Notes under the pieces: model-generated | The model's input: only the letters and a program-made list of their open reading frames with translations | What the model was told of the DNA's origin: nothing | Databases searched by the model: none | Assembly (NCBI GenBank): GCA_016708125.1 | Contig: JADJGF010000001.1 | Coordinates: 496,001 to 560,000 of the forward strand | Length of the DNA stretch: 64,000 nucleotides | From: Ignavibacteriota bacterium | GTDB taxonomy: Bacteria > Bacteroidota > Ignavibacteria > Ignavibacteriales > Melioribacteraceae | Reading direction: 5' to 3' | Shown: in pieces, positions 1 to 9,134 of the stretch | Numbering within the stretch: the first letter of the stretch is position 1 | Layout: each line of letters begins with the position of its first letter | Made by a program: the position numbers and the translations under genes

Positions 1-661
1 CTTTTGCCTGAATATTTTTCCAGCTATTTACTAAATATTTTAAATCACTTTCAAGAGAATTTTCTTCCTGTTCTTTTGCTGCAGTGCGAATTATCAATCC
101 GCAATTATCAGGCAAAATACTTCTTGATAAAATTTTTAATCTTTTTCGTTCTTTGAAATCAGAAATTTTTTTTGATATTCCAATTTTATTATCAAACGGC
201 AGAAGTACGCAAAATCTTCCGGGTATTGAAATTGATGATGTTATTCTAACTCCCTTATTTGCTACAGGTTCTTTAATAATTTGTACAATTATATCTTGTC
301 CTTTATGCAGTTTGGGAATTTGTGGAGATTTTTTTTCTACTTCGATTGGTTTAACATTTTCTGTTTGATCATCTTCGTCAATTCCGATTTCAGTTTCATC
401 ATCTTCATCTAAAACATTTTGAAATTCGCGGAACTGATCGCCAATATCAGAAAAGTGAAGAAATGCATCGTGTTTTAAACCAATATCAATAAATGCAGCT
501 CTAATTCCGGGTAAAACTCTAGCAACTTTTCCAAGATAAATATTACCGACCATTCTTCCTTTTTCAGCGTTATCAACAAAAAAATCTATTAGAGTTCCTT
601 CTTCGGTAATTGCAACTCTATTTTGTGCTGTGGATGAATTAATTATTATTTCTTTTTGCAT
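1..661 (-). CDS. rng: Ribonuclease G/E, N-terminal part (cut by window edge)
   Basis: The reading frame starts at the ATG at 661 and runs off the left edge, so only the first 220 residues are seen. It carries the N-terminal S1-type RNA-binding region of the RNase E/G family: GKVARVLPGIRAAFIDIG at residues 44-61, DAFLHFSDI near 65-73, and after an acidic insertion at about 84-112 the second half of the fold (VQIIKEP, KGVRITSSISIPGR). The catalytic DNase I-like and zinc-link regions lie outside the window. The family cleaves single-stranded RNA in rRNA 5' maturation and mRNA decay. G rather than E is inferred from the short N-terminus; the missing C-terminus would decide. The start follows from the family's usual N-terminus (KEIIIN). 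Confidence 0.9.
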   Translation of the reverse strand, partial: MQKEIIINSSTAQNRVAITEEGTLIDFFVDNAEKGRMVGNIYLGKVARVLPGIRAAFIDIGLKHDAFLHFSDIGDQFREFQNVLDEDDETEIGIDEDDQTENVKPIEVEKKSPQIPKLHKGQDIIVQIIKEPVANKGVRITSSISIPGRFCVLLPFDNKIGISKKISDFKERKRLKILSRSILPDNCGLIIRTAAKEQEENSLESDLKYLVNSWKNIQAK

Positions 662-878
662 ATAAACTCGATTGAAGCATTAGTTCGATTATGCAAAATA
701 GGCAGAAAAAGTTGTAATATTATTTTAACTTATCTACAAGTTTTTAAAGAATATGAAATATTTAAAAATCATAAAAAAATTAAATGTTTGAGCAATTTCA
801 AAAATCTGTTGCTTTCCGAAGATACAATTTTGTTCAAAATGACAATTGAAATTTTTCAAAAAATATTTCATAAAATAA

Positions 879-1937
879 TTACTTTAAAAATTTTTCTTCC
901 TCTTTTGCTAACCAAAAAAGAACTTTATTATTAAATTTTTTATTTATGTCTTCCACATCAGTATGCGGGTAAAAATTTTCATGCAATTTTATTGTATGAT
1001 CTTTTAAAACGGCTTTAATTCCATCAAAAGTATTTTCAATATATAAGCGATCAATCAATTCCCAAACGCCGTCTTGATCTTTAAAATACCAAATTACATT
1101 TTTTTTGGCTTTATCTAAATTTTTAGTTAAACCCTGTTCTTTTTCAAGTAATTCTATGTGATTAAGTGCAACTTCAGAAATTTCTGTAATTGTAGGTTTA
1201 TATTCTTTTCCATCGAGAAGGAAATTAATTTGTTTGAAAATAAATGGATTTCCTAAAGCTCCGCGTCCTAAAAGAACAGCATCACATTTCGTATCATTTA
1301 TCATTTTTATTGCATCTTCTGCACTAAAAATTGAACCGTTTCCAATTACCGGAATTTTTACATTTTCTTTAACTTTGCAAATCCATTCCCATTCTGCTTC
1401 TGATTCGTATCTATCATTTCTGGTTCTTGCATGAACGGTAATTATTGATGCTCCGTTATCTTCAATTATTTTTGCATTATCAATTACATTAACTTTTTCT
1501 TTTGGGCCTAATCTAATTTTTACAGAAATAGGAATTCCTTCAGAATTTTTAACCATTTGGTTAACTATTTTTCCAAGTCTTTCCGGCTGCGAAAGTAAAA
1601 ATGCTCCCATTTTGCAACTGTATACTTTATCAACCGGACATCCGGAATTTAAATCAATTATATCAGGTTTGTACTTAGCAATTTCTCTAACTGCTTTACC
1701 TAAAATTTCCGGATCATTTCCTAATAACTGAACGCCAATTGGCTTTTCTGCTCTGTTAAATGTAAATAATCTTAACGTTTCAAAATTGTTTTTAAGAACA
1801 CCTTCGGCGCTGACCATTTGTGTGTATGTTAATCCAGCACCGTAATCTTTTGCAATTTTTCTAAATACAAAATCGGTAACTTCTGCCATTGGAGCTAAAA
1901 AAGCTCGGCTGCTTACGTTTAATTTACCAATTTGCAT
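879..1937 (-). CDS. dusB: tRNA-dihydrouridine synthase (DusB-like)
   Basis: This 352-residue flavoenzyme reduces specific uridines in the tRNA D-loop to dihydrouridine using FMN and NADPH. The N-terminus has the family motif APMAEVTD (15-22), the catalytic cysteine sits in LNSGCPVDKV (C100), and the FMN-phosphate region GNGSIFSAEDA and GRGALGNPF follows, giving the TIM barrel; the C-terminal 80 residues form the helical tRNA-binding domain. The ATG at 1937 has AAAGGAAAA about ten bases upstream, a good ribosome site. It stands alone between rng and pnp in the same direction. The subfamily (DusB as against DusA or DusC) is inferred from overall form and is less sure than the activity. Confidence 0.92.
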   Translation of the reverse strand: MQIGKLNVSSRAFLAPMAEVTDFVFRKIAKDYGAGLTYTQMVSAEGVLKNNFETLRLFTFNRAEKPIGVQLLGNDPEILGKAVREIAKYKPDIIDLNSGCPVDKVYSCKMGAFLLSQPERLGKIVNQMVKNSEGIPISVKIRLGPKEKVNVIDNAKIIEDNGASIITVHARTRNDRYESEAEWEWICKVKENVKIPVIGNGSIFSAEDAIKMINDTKCDAVLLGRGALGNPFIFKQINFLLDGKEYKPTITEISEVALNHIELLEKEQGLTKNLDKAKKNVIWYFKDQDGVWELIDRLYIENTFDGIKAVLKDHTIKLHENFYPHTDVEDINKKFNNKVLFWLAKEEEKFLK

Positions 1938-2017
1938 TTGATTTTCCTTTCTTTATCAAATTACAAGAAAAACAATAAAAAGAACAAATTAAATGAAACC
2001 TAAAGTTAAATCAGAAA

Positions 2018-4147
2018 TTAATTTGCCTGTTCTTCAGTACTATTTTTTTCTGGTTCTACATCTTTTAATAATACTTTTCTTGATAAACTATATTTTCCGT
2101 TTTCAACTTTAAGAAGTTTTACTTTTATGAATTCACCTTCTTTAAGTACATCTTCAACTTTATTAACTCTTACAACATCAATTTGTGAAATGTGAAGTAA
2201 ACCTTGCTGATTTGGTAAAAACTCAACAAACGCACCAAAATCTGCAATTTTAACAACTTTGGCATTATAGACTTTTCCAATTTCGGGTTCAGCAGTTATT
2301 CCAATTATTTTTTCTTTGGCTTTTTTAACATTTTCCGAAAGTTGTCCGGATATAAAAACTTTTCCGGTTTCTTCAATATTAATAATAACACCAAACTCTT
2401 TTTGGATTCCTTGAATCATTTTTCCGCCAGGCCCAATTACCATTCCAATTTTTTCCGGATTGATTTGAGTGGTTAATTGTTTTGGTGCGTAAACTGATAA
2501 TTCTTTGTTTGGCTCAGGAAGAACACTATTCATAACTCCAAGAATTTCTAATCTTCCGGTTTTTGCTTGATTAAGAGCATTTTCCATTATTTCTAATGAT
2601 AAACCTTGAATTTTTATATCCATTTGAATTGCTGTAATTCCATTTGATGAACCTGCAACTTTAAAATCCATATCACCAAGATGATCTTCATTTCCGGAAA
2701 TATCAGAAAGTATAGAATATTTCTCGCCTTCTTTAATTAAACCCATTGCAATTCCGGCAATAGCACTTTTTGAAGGAACACCGCCATCCATAAGTGCAAG
2801 CGAACCGGCACAAACTGTTGCCATAGATGATGAACCGTTGGATTCTAAAATATCTGAATTCAATCTTATTGAATATGGAAAAATTGATTCATCCGGTATA
2901 GCAAATTTTAAAGCGCGTTCTGCTAAATTTCCGTGACCGATTTCTCGTCTGCCGGTATTTCCGAATCTGCCAACTTCACCAACGCTAAAAGGCGGAAAAT
3001 TATAGTGAAGAATAAATCTCTTTGAATATTCTTCATCTAAACCATCAATAATTTGTTCATCGGATTTTGTACCCAAAGTTAATGTTGTTAAACTTTGAGT
3101 TTCTCCTCTTGTAAAAAGTGCAGAACCGTGAGTTCTTCTTAATAAGCTATGCTCAACTGTTATTGGTCTAATTTGTGTTGTTGTTCGTCCATCCAAACGT
3201 TGACCGCCATTTAGAACTTGCTTACGCATTAAATCTTTTTCAAGATCATGTAAAATTTCTTTTATCACATTTTCTTGATCAGGATATTTTTCTGCTAATG
3301 CCTCAAGAACGGTTTTATTTAATTCACTATTTTGGTTTGAACGTTCTTCTTTCCCTAATTTTGTTGCAACAATTTCAGAATATTTATTATACGCGAGATC
3401 GTTTACATCTTTAATTAATTGTTCATCAATAACTTTTTCGGTAACAACTAATTTTGGTTTTCCGCATTCAGTTCTCAGTTCATTTTGAATTCTGACAATT
3501 TTCTTAATTTCTTCATGAGCAGTTTTTAAAGCCGTCAATAATTCATCTTCGCTAATTTCTTGAGCTTCGCCTTCAACCATTACAATTGAACTTTCCGTTC
3601 CGGCAATTGTTAATTCCATATCAGATAAAGCTATTTCAGATTTAATGGGATTTACAATAAATTTACCATCATTTCTTGCTATTCTAACTTCACCAATTGG
3701 TTCTAAAAATGGAATATTCGAAATAGTTAAAGCTGCCGATGCGCCAACAGCTGCTAATACATCCGGATCATTTTGACCATCGTATGAATAAACTTGAGCA
3801 ATAATCTGTACTTCATTCTTAAACGAATTAGAAAATAAAGGTCTAATTGGTCTATCAATTAATCTTCCGGAAAGTATTTCTCTTTCTGTCGGTCTTCCTT
3901 CACGTTTAAAAAATCCGCCCGGATATTTACCGGCGGCAAATGCTTTTTCTCTATATTCTACTGAAAGCGGAAAAAAATCTTGATCTTCTTTTGCATCGTT
4001 TGCCATTGTTGCAACAACCAAAACCATTGTTTCTCCGGATGTAACCATAACTGCCGCATTTGATTGCTTTGCATATCTTCCATATTCTATTGAAATTATT
4101 TTACCATCTATTTCTACTTCTTTGGTGTATATCATTAATTGCCCCAT
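2018..4147 (-). CDS. pnp: Polynucleotide phosphorylase (PNPase)
   Basis: A 709-residue phosphorolytic 3'-5' exoribonuclease that degrades mRNA to nucleoside diphosphates. The domain order is standard: RNase PH-like domain 1 (FFPLSVEYREKAFAAGK, then GRPTEREILSGRLIDRP), a helical linker, RNase PH-like domain 2 (RTHGSALFTRGETQ, IPDESIFPYSIRLNSDILESNGSSSMA, LGDMDFKVAGS), then a KH domain (IGMVIGPGGKMI) and an S1 domain (VYNAKVVKIADFGAFVEF). The first ATG overlaps the rpsO stop as TAATG, which implies translational coupling; a second in-frame ATG at 4135, preceded by GGGG, is an alternative start four residues in. The rpsO-pnp pair is conserved across bacteria. Confidence 0.97.
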   Translation of the reverse strand: MGQLMIYTKEVEIDGKIISIEYGRYAKQSNAAVMVTSGETMVLVVATMANDAKEDQDFFPLSVEYREKAFAAGKYPGGFFKREGRPTEREILSGRLIDRPIRPLFSNSFKNEVQIIAQVYSYDGQNDPDVLAAVGASAALTISNIPFLEPIGEVRIARNDGKFIVNPIKSEIALSDMELTIAGTESSIVMVEGEAQEISEDELLTALKTAHEEIKKIVRIQNELRTECGKPKLVVTEKVIDEQLIKDVNDLAYNKYSEIVATKLGKEERSNQNSELNKTVLEALAEKYPDQENVIKEILHDLEKDLMRKQVLNGGQRLDGRTTTQIRPITVEHSLLRRTHGSALFTRGETQSLTTLTLGTKSDEQIIDGLDEEYSKRFILHYNFPPFSVGEVGRFGNTGRREIGHGNLAERALKFAIPDESIFPYSIRLNSDILESNGSSSMATVCAGSLALMDGGVPSKSAIAGIAMGLIKEGEKYSILSDISGNEDHLGDMDFKVAGSSNGITAIQMDIKIQGLSLEIMENALNQAKTGRLEILGVMNSVLPEPNKELSVYAPKQLTTQINPEKIGMVIGPGGKMIQGIQKEFGVIINIEETGKVFISGQLSENVKKAKEKIIGITAEPEIGKVYNAKVVKIADFGAFVEFLPNQQGLLHISQIDVVRVNKVEDVLKEGEFIKVKLLKVENGKYSLSRKVLLKDVEPEKNSTEEQAN

Positions 4148-4416
4148 TATTTTCTAATATTTAATTCTTGAATTAAAGTTCTATATCTTGCAACATCTTT
4201 TCCCTTAATATAATCCAATAGTCTTCTTCTTTTACCAACCATTTGCATCAAACCTCTTCTTGAAGCATGATCTTTCATATGATTTGTAAAATGATCTTTT
4301 AAATCATTAATTCTTTCAGTTAAGATTGCTACTTGAACTTCTGATTTACCGCTGTCTTTTTCATTTGCTCCATATTTTTTAATTAGTTCTTCTTTTTTTT
4401 CTTTTGTTACTGACAT
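4147..4416 (-). CDS. rpsO: 30S ribosomal protein S15
   Basis: An 89-residue protein of the usual S15 length, which binds the central domain of 16S rRNA and helps form bridge B4 to the 50S subunit. Family motifs are clear: KSEVQVAILTERINDLKDHF in the first half and DHASRRGLMQMVGKRRRLLDY in the second. AAAGGAG stands just upstream of the ATG. It sits between ribF and pnp; its stop codon shares a base with the pnp start. In E. coli S15 represses its own mRNA through a leader structure; nothing in the short 53-bp leader here lets me claim that. Confidence 0.98.
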   Translation of the reverse strand: MSVTKEKKEELIKKYGANEKDSGKSEVQVAILTERINDLKDHFTNHMKDHASRRGLMQMVGKRRRLLDYIKGKDVARYRTLIQELNIRK

Positions 4417-4469
4417 TTTTCTACTCCTTTGTTGTTATTCGATTGAGTTCCAGTATTTACCGAAACTAA

Positions 4470-5405
4470 TTAGTTAAATTCATTTATTAAACTTTTTGCA
4501 ACTTCAACATCTTTTTTAATTTGGATTTCCAATTCTTCAATTGACTTAAACTTTTTCTCGTTTCTAAATTTTTTAATAAATTCAATTGAAATATTATCTC
4601 CGTAAATTTCTTTATTAAAATCAAATATAAAAACTTCCGTAATTGGTTCTTTTACATTGTTAAAAGTTGGTCGTAAACCAATATTTGCAACGCCAAAAAA
4701 GTTTTGATTATTTTGCAAAACCTTAACAAAGTAAACTCCGTTTGGCGGAATTAATTTATTATTTTCCGAAGGTTTTAAATTTGCTGTTGGATATCCTAAA
4801 GTTCTTCCGCGTTTAGCACCTTCAACAACAATTCCATCAATAAAATAATATCTCCCAAGCATTTTATTAGCAAAATCTAAATTATCATTTTTTATTGCTT
4901 CGCGGATTTTTGTACTGCTAACCGGTTCATTTTCAATTTCTTCCGAACCAACAATTGACATGTCTAAAAACTTTCCTTCAAGATAATCATGTAACTTATT
5001 TCCGTCGCCTTCTCTATTTTTTCCAAATTTATGATCATAACCAATTATTAAAAATTTTGCTTTTACTTTACCAATTACAATTTCATCAACAAATTCTTGA
5101 TATGTTTTTTTCGAAAATTCTTTTGTAAATGGAATAATGTATAAATAATCAATTTCTAATTTTTCAAATAATTTTATTTTTTCATCAATCGGAGTTAAAA
5201 GTTTTACTTCGTTTCCTTCGCCCAAAACAACTCTCGGATGAGGATAAAAAGTAATTACAACACTTTTTAAATTTAATTCTTTCGCTTTCTTTTTAAGATT
5301 TTCAATTATTTTTAGATGACCAACATGCAATCCATCAAAAGTGCCGATTGTTACAACGCTGCTTTTAAGCTGCAATTCTGTGTTGATTTCTCTAATAATT
5401 TCCAT
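4470..5405 (-). CDS. ribF: Bifunctional riboflavin kinase / FAD synthetase
   Basis: This 311-residue enzyme phosphorylates riboflavin to FMN and adenylates FMN to FAD in the cytoplasm. The N-terminal nucleotidyltransferase domain shows TIGTFDGLHVGH (residues 19-30) and IIGYDHKFGKNREG; a conserved SSTKIREAI follows. The C-terminal flavokinase domain carries GRTLGYPTANL near residue 200 and VANIGLRPTF. Length matches the family. It lies 20 bp after truB in the translation gene block, a common bacterial arrangement. There is no FMN riboswitch in the short upstream gap, so it is probably transcribed with its neighbours. Confidence 0.95.
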   Translation of the reverse strand: MEIIREINTELQLKSSVVTIGTFDGLHVGHLKIIENLKKKAKELNLKSVVITFYPHPRVVLGEGNEVKLLTPIDEKIKLFEKLEIDYLYIIPFTKEFSKKTYQEFVDEIVIGKVKAKFLIIGYDHKFGKNREGDGNKLHDYLEGKFLDMSIVGSEEIENEPVSSTKIREAIKNDNLDFANKMLGRYYFIDGIVVEGAKRGRTLGYPTANLKPSENNKLIPPNGVYFVKVLQNNQNFFGVANIGLRPTFNNVKEPITEVFIFDFNKEIYGDNISIEFIKKFRNEKKFKSIEELEIQIKKDVEVAKSLINEFN

Positions 5406-5425
5406 ATTTTGAAAATCTTCTAATC

Positions 5426-6130
5426 TTAATTATTTGTAAATTCTAATTTTTCAATTTCATCCAAAGTGAAAGAATCTTCAACTTTAAATTCGCCAATTTT
5501 AGTTCTTCTTAATTCACTTAAATAACCGCCGAAACCTGTTTTAATTCCAAAATCATTTGCAATAACTCTTATGTATGTTCCTTTTGAACATTCAATTTCA
5601 AAAGTCAAATCCGGAATTTTAATTTCTTTTATATCAAATCTATAGATTAAAACTTTTCTCGGATTTCGTTCAATCTCAATTCCTTTTCTTGCATATTTAT
5701 AAAGTGATTTCCCTTTATGTTTTAATGCAGAAAACATTGGAGGAACTTGTTCAATCTCTCCAACAAAGGAATTTTTTATTTCAAGAATTTTATTTTCATC
5801 TAAATTTTTAACTTCTATTACGTTATTTAATTCAGTTTCGCTATCCATTGAAATTGTTGAAGCGCCTAATGTAATAGTTCCAGAATAAACTTTATGCATT
5901 TCTTGAAATTGATTAATTTCTTTAGTTTTTTTTCCAATACAAACAATTAATAAACCGGTTGCTGCGGGATCCAGAGTTCCGGCGTGACCAACTTTTTTTA
6001 TTCCAAACTTTTTTCTTATAACATTTACAACAAAAAAAGATGATCTATTTTTCGGTTTATCAATTAAAAGAACAGCTCCTTCGGATAATTCAGAAGGATT
6101 AATTTTTGTCGTCGTTTTCGTTATTATCAT
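5426..6130 (-). CDS. truB: tRNA pseudouridine-55 synthase
   Basis: This 234-residue protein isomerises U55 in the T-loop of most tRNAs. The catalytic aspartate lies in GHAGTLDPAATGLL (D54), and later motifs include the YSGTITLGAST strand, PPMFSALKHKGKSLYKYAR and KGTYIRVIANDFG. It is shorter than E. coli TruB because it ends soon after the catalytic domain, without the longer C-terminal PUA extension. The start at 6130 lies inside the end of rbfA, a 32-base overlap; no other methionine is available upstream of the conserved LLIDKP motif, so this start is likely. Confidence 0.94.
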   Translation of the reverse strand: MIITKTTTKINPSELSEGAVLLIDKPKNRSSFFVVNVIRKKFGIKKVGHAGTLDPAATGLLIVCIGKKTKEINQFQEMHKVYSGTITLGASTISMDSETELNNVIEVKNLDENKILEIKNSFVGEIEQVPPMFSALKHKGKSLYKYARKGIEIERNPRKVLIYRFDIKEIKIPDLTFEIECSKGTYIRVIANDFGIKTGFGGYLSELRRTKIGEFKVEDSFTLDEIEKLEFTNN

Positions 6131-6461
6131 GTTTTATCGAATTCAAAATCTCATTCATTTTATCAACATAATCTTGCGTTTCATCTAAGAAGAAATTAAG
6201 CTCCGGAGTAATTCTTAAATCCACTCTTTTTGCCAATTCAGATCTCAAAAATCCTTTTATTGATTCAATATGTTCCATAACATATTTACGTTTTTCTTTT
6301 TCATAAACTGAAATGTAAACATTCGCAATTTTTAGATCGGGACTAACCTTAGCACGTAAAATTGTAATGAATCCTAAATTAGGATCTTGAACTTTTTGTA
6401 AAAAAATTAAACTCAAAGTTTCTTTTACAAGGTTCGATATTTTTTCTTGACGTAATGACAT
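6099..6461 (-). CDS. rbfA: 30S ribosome-binding factor A
   Basis: A 120-residue KH-fold protein that assists late maturation of the 30S subunit, near the 5' end of 16S rRNA. The sequence shows the usual N-terminal helix (ISNLVKETLSLIF), the DPNLGFITI turn, VSPDLKIANVYISVY and the closing LRITPELNFFLDET. The tail after residue 105 is charged. Its ATG shares a base with the infB stop (TAATG), so translation is probably coupled to infB; its own end overlaps truB. The infB-rbfA-truB order is standard. Confidence 0.94.
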   Translation of the reverse strand: MSLRQEKISNLVKETLSLIFLQKVQDPNLGFITILRAKVSPDLKIANVYISVYEKEKRKYVMEHIESIKGFLRSELAKRVDLRITPELNFFLDETQDYVDKMNEILNSIKHDNNENDDKN

Positions 6462-9118
6462 TATTCAAGTTTCTGTTTTGTTTCAACAAGTTCGTATGAT
6501 TCAATAACGTCGCCGATTTTAATATCATTAAAGTTATTTATGTTTAACCCACACTCATATCCGGCATCAACTTCGCGCACATCGTCTTTAAATCTTTTCA
6601 ATGTTGAAAGATGACCTTCGTAAATTTTTATTCCGTCTCTAAATAATCTAATTTTATTATTTCTTAATATTTTTCCATCTTGAACATAACATCCGGCAAT
6701 TGTTCCAACTTTAGGAACTTTGAAAGTTTCTCTAACTTCAATAGTTGCAACAAGTTTTTCTGAAATAATTGGTGAAAGCATTCCTTCCAACGCAGATTTA
6801 ACTTCATTGATTGCATCGTAAATAATATTATACAATCTGATATCAACTTTTTCATTTTCTGCAAGTCTGCGGGCATTTATATTTGGTCTAACATGGAATC
6901 CAATAATTATTGCACTTGATGCAGTAGCTAAAAGAACGTCGCCTTCAGAAATTGCTCCAACTCCTTTGTGAATTACTTGAACTCTAACTTCACTATTTGA
7001 TAATTTCATTAAGGAATCTGATAGTGCTTCAACCGAGCCGTCCACATCACCTTTAACAATAAGTGGAAGATCTTTTAATTCACCTTTGCCAATTCTGCTT
7101 GCAATATCATCTAAAGTTACCATTCTAACTTGTCGCTGATCTTGTTCTCTTTGTAATTGCTGACGTTTAATTGCAACTTCTCTTGCTTCTCTTTCTGATT
7201 CAACAACTACAAAAGTATCGCCAGCTTGCGGCGCGCCTTCAAATCCTAAAACTAAAACCGGAGTGGATGGACCAGCTTCAGAAATTTTATAATTTCTTTC
7301 ATCAAACATAGCTCTAACTCTTCCATGATAATTTCCGGCAACAAACGGATCACCGACTCTCATAATTCCTTTTTGAATTAATATCGTTGAAGTAATTCCT
7401 CTCCCTTTATCTAATTGGGTTTCAATTACTGTTCCTCTTGCTAATCTTTTATAATTTGCTTTTAGGTCAAGTAATTCAGCTTCCAGAAGAATTTTTTCTA
7501 AAAGAAGATCAATATTTAAACCGGTTTTTGCAGAAATTTCCACACACTGATATTTTCCGCCCCAATCTTCAACCAACACTTTTCTATCGGCTAATTGTTG
7601 TTTAATTTTATCAATATTAGAACTTGGTTTATCAACTTTATTAATTGCAATAATAATTGGTACACCAGCTGCAAGCGAGTGATTTATTGCTTCAACTGTT
7701 TGAGGCATTACGGCATCATCAGCAGCAACAATTAAAATTACAATGTCCGTAACCTTTGCTCCCCTTGCTCGCATAGCCGTAAAAGCTTCGTGACCGGGAG
7801 TATCTAAAAATGCAATTTCTTTTCCTTCACTAAGTTCAACTTTATATGCACCAATATGTTGTGTAATTCCGCCAGCTTCACCCGCAACAACATTTGCTTT
7901 TCTTATATAGTCAAGCAGAGATGTTTTACCGTGATCAACATGTCCCATAATTGTAACAATGGGCGGGCGTGATTCTAATGTTTCTTCAGGATCGTTACTA
8001 TCAGCAAGAACATCAGAAGTATATTCTTCTTGAAATTCAACTTCAAAACCAAAATCATCAGCTATTAAAGTGATTGTCTCAACATCTAATCTTTGATTTA
8101 TTGAAACCATTAATCCCAAACCAATACATTTGGAAATTACTTCGCTTACGGAAACTTTCATCAAATTTGCTAATTCATTAACCGCAATAAACTCAGTAAC
8201 TGAAATTTTTGTGTTTTTTTCTATTTGTTTTTGTTCAAAAATTTCATCTTCAATCTCATGTTTTTCTTTTCTTTTCTTTTTCCTAACCGCTGCTCTTCCG
8301 CCAATTCCCGTATTTCCAACACCCTGTAAAGTTCTTTTTATTGATGCATCAACTTCTCTTTTATCGATAACAAACTTTTTAACTTTTTTATTTTTCTTTG
8401 CTTTTAAAGACTCTTCACTTATTTCTATGGATTTGGATTTATTTTTAGCTTTTAATTTTTTCTTTCTTTTTTTACCGTCCGGATCATCTTCACTTTCTTC
8501 AACAACCGGAGCAACTACTTCAACAGCTTTTGTTTGGGGAATTTCTTTCTCTTTTAATGGTTTAACTGGTTTTCTTTCTGATTGAAGATCCATTTTTCCG
8601 ACAATTTTCAATCCGGATTTTCGTTTCTGAAGTTCTATTTCTGATTGAGTTTTGAAACTTCCAATTTTTTCTTCTACCGGAATTGGTTGCTCAGTCTCTG
8701 TTTTAATTTCATCAGATTCAATTTTTTCTTTTACTTCTTCATTTATTTTTTCTTCTACTTCTGAAGTTTGCTCAAATACAATTTCTTCTTTAACAGTTTC
8801 TTCATTTTCTTGTTCTTGAACTGCTACAACAACTTCAACAATTTCTGTTTCCTTTACTGGAGTTGGCTCTTCTTCTTTTTTAATATTCCCGAGACTTCTT
8901 TGGAACTCTGTAATTTTTCTATAATGATGTTCAGATTTTTCAATATCCTTTTTGAAATGTACACGGATATCATCAATCATTTCATCAGTTAAAAGTGAAG
9001 CATGAGATTTTACATTATAATTTTTAGACTTTAAAAATTCAACCAACGAATCCGTTGAAAGATTATACTCAGCCGCAAATTTATAAATTCTTAATTTCTT
9101 TAGTTTATCATCAGACAT
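6461..9118 (-). CDS. infB: Translation initiation factor IF-2
   Basis: An 885-residue GTPase that brings fMet-tRNA to the 30S subunit and promotes subunit joining. Residues 1-60 form a first IF2 N-terminal module; 60-290 are a long charged linker rich in Glu and Lys; a second IF2 N module follows (SVTEFIAVNELANLM). The G domain begins near residue 388 with GHVDHGKT, then FLDTPGHEAF, INKVDKP and the SAKT loop; domains II to IV complete the factor, ending in the tRNA-binding barrel. No strong ribosome site precedes the ATG, 16 bp after nusA, which suggests coupling to nusA translation. All GTPase residues expected are present. Confidence 0.97.
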   Translation of the reverse strand: MSDDKLKKLRIYKFAAEYNLSTDSLVEFLKSKNYNVKSHASLLTDEMIDDIRVHFKKDIEKSEHHYRKITEFQRSLGNIKKEEEPTPVKETEIVEVVVAVQEQENEETVKEEIVFEQTSEVEEKINEEVKEKIESDEIKTETEQPIPVEEKIGSFKTQSEIELQKRKSGLKIVGKMDLQSERKPVKPLKEKEIPQTKAVEVVAPVVEESEDDPDGKKRKKKLKAKNKSKSIEISEESLKAKKNKKVKKFVIDKREVDASIKRTLQGVGNTGIGGRAAVRKKKRKEKHEIEDEIFEQKQIEKNTKISVTEFIAVNELANLMKVSVSEVISKCIGLGLMVSINQRLDVETITLIADDFGFEVEFQEEYTSDVLADSNDPEETLESRPPIVTIMGHVDHGKTSLLDYIRKANVVAGEAGGITQHIGAYKVELSEGKEIAFLDTPGHEAFTAMRARGAKVTDIVILIVAADDAVMPQTVEAINHSLAAGVPIIIAINKVDKPSSNIDKIKQQLADRKVLVEDWGGKYQCVEISAKTGLNIDLLLEKILLEAELLDLKANYKRLARGTVIETQLDKGRGITSTILIQKGIMRVGDPFVAGNYHGRVRAMFDERNYKISEAGPSTPVLVLGFEGAPQAGDTFVVVESEREAREVAIKRQQLQREQDQRQVRMVTLDDIASRIGKGELKDLPLIVKGDVDGSVEALSDSLMKLSNSEVRVQVIHKGVGAISEGDVLLATASSAIIIGFHVRPNINARRLAENEKVDIRLYNIIYDAINEVKSALEGMLSPIISEKLVATIEVRETFKVPKVGTIAGCYVQDGKILRNNKIRLFRDGIKIYEGHLSTLKRFKDDVREVDAGYECGLNINNFNDIKIGDVIESYELVETKQKLE

Positions 9119-9134
9119 AGTTTATGTACCGTTT

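Noticed and set aside
656..934. Open frame of 92 codons on the plus strand between rng and dusB
   Set aside because: It overlaps the rng start and the dusB end, has no ribosome site and reads as low-complexity AT-rich sequence.
8130..8585. Open frame of 151 codons opposite infB
   Set aside because: It is the antisense shadow of the Lys/Glu-rich linker of IF-2; its Phe/Ser-rich protein is typical of such shadows.
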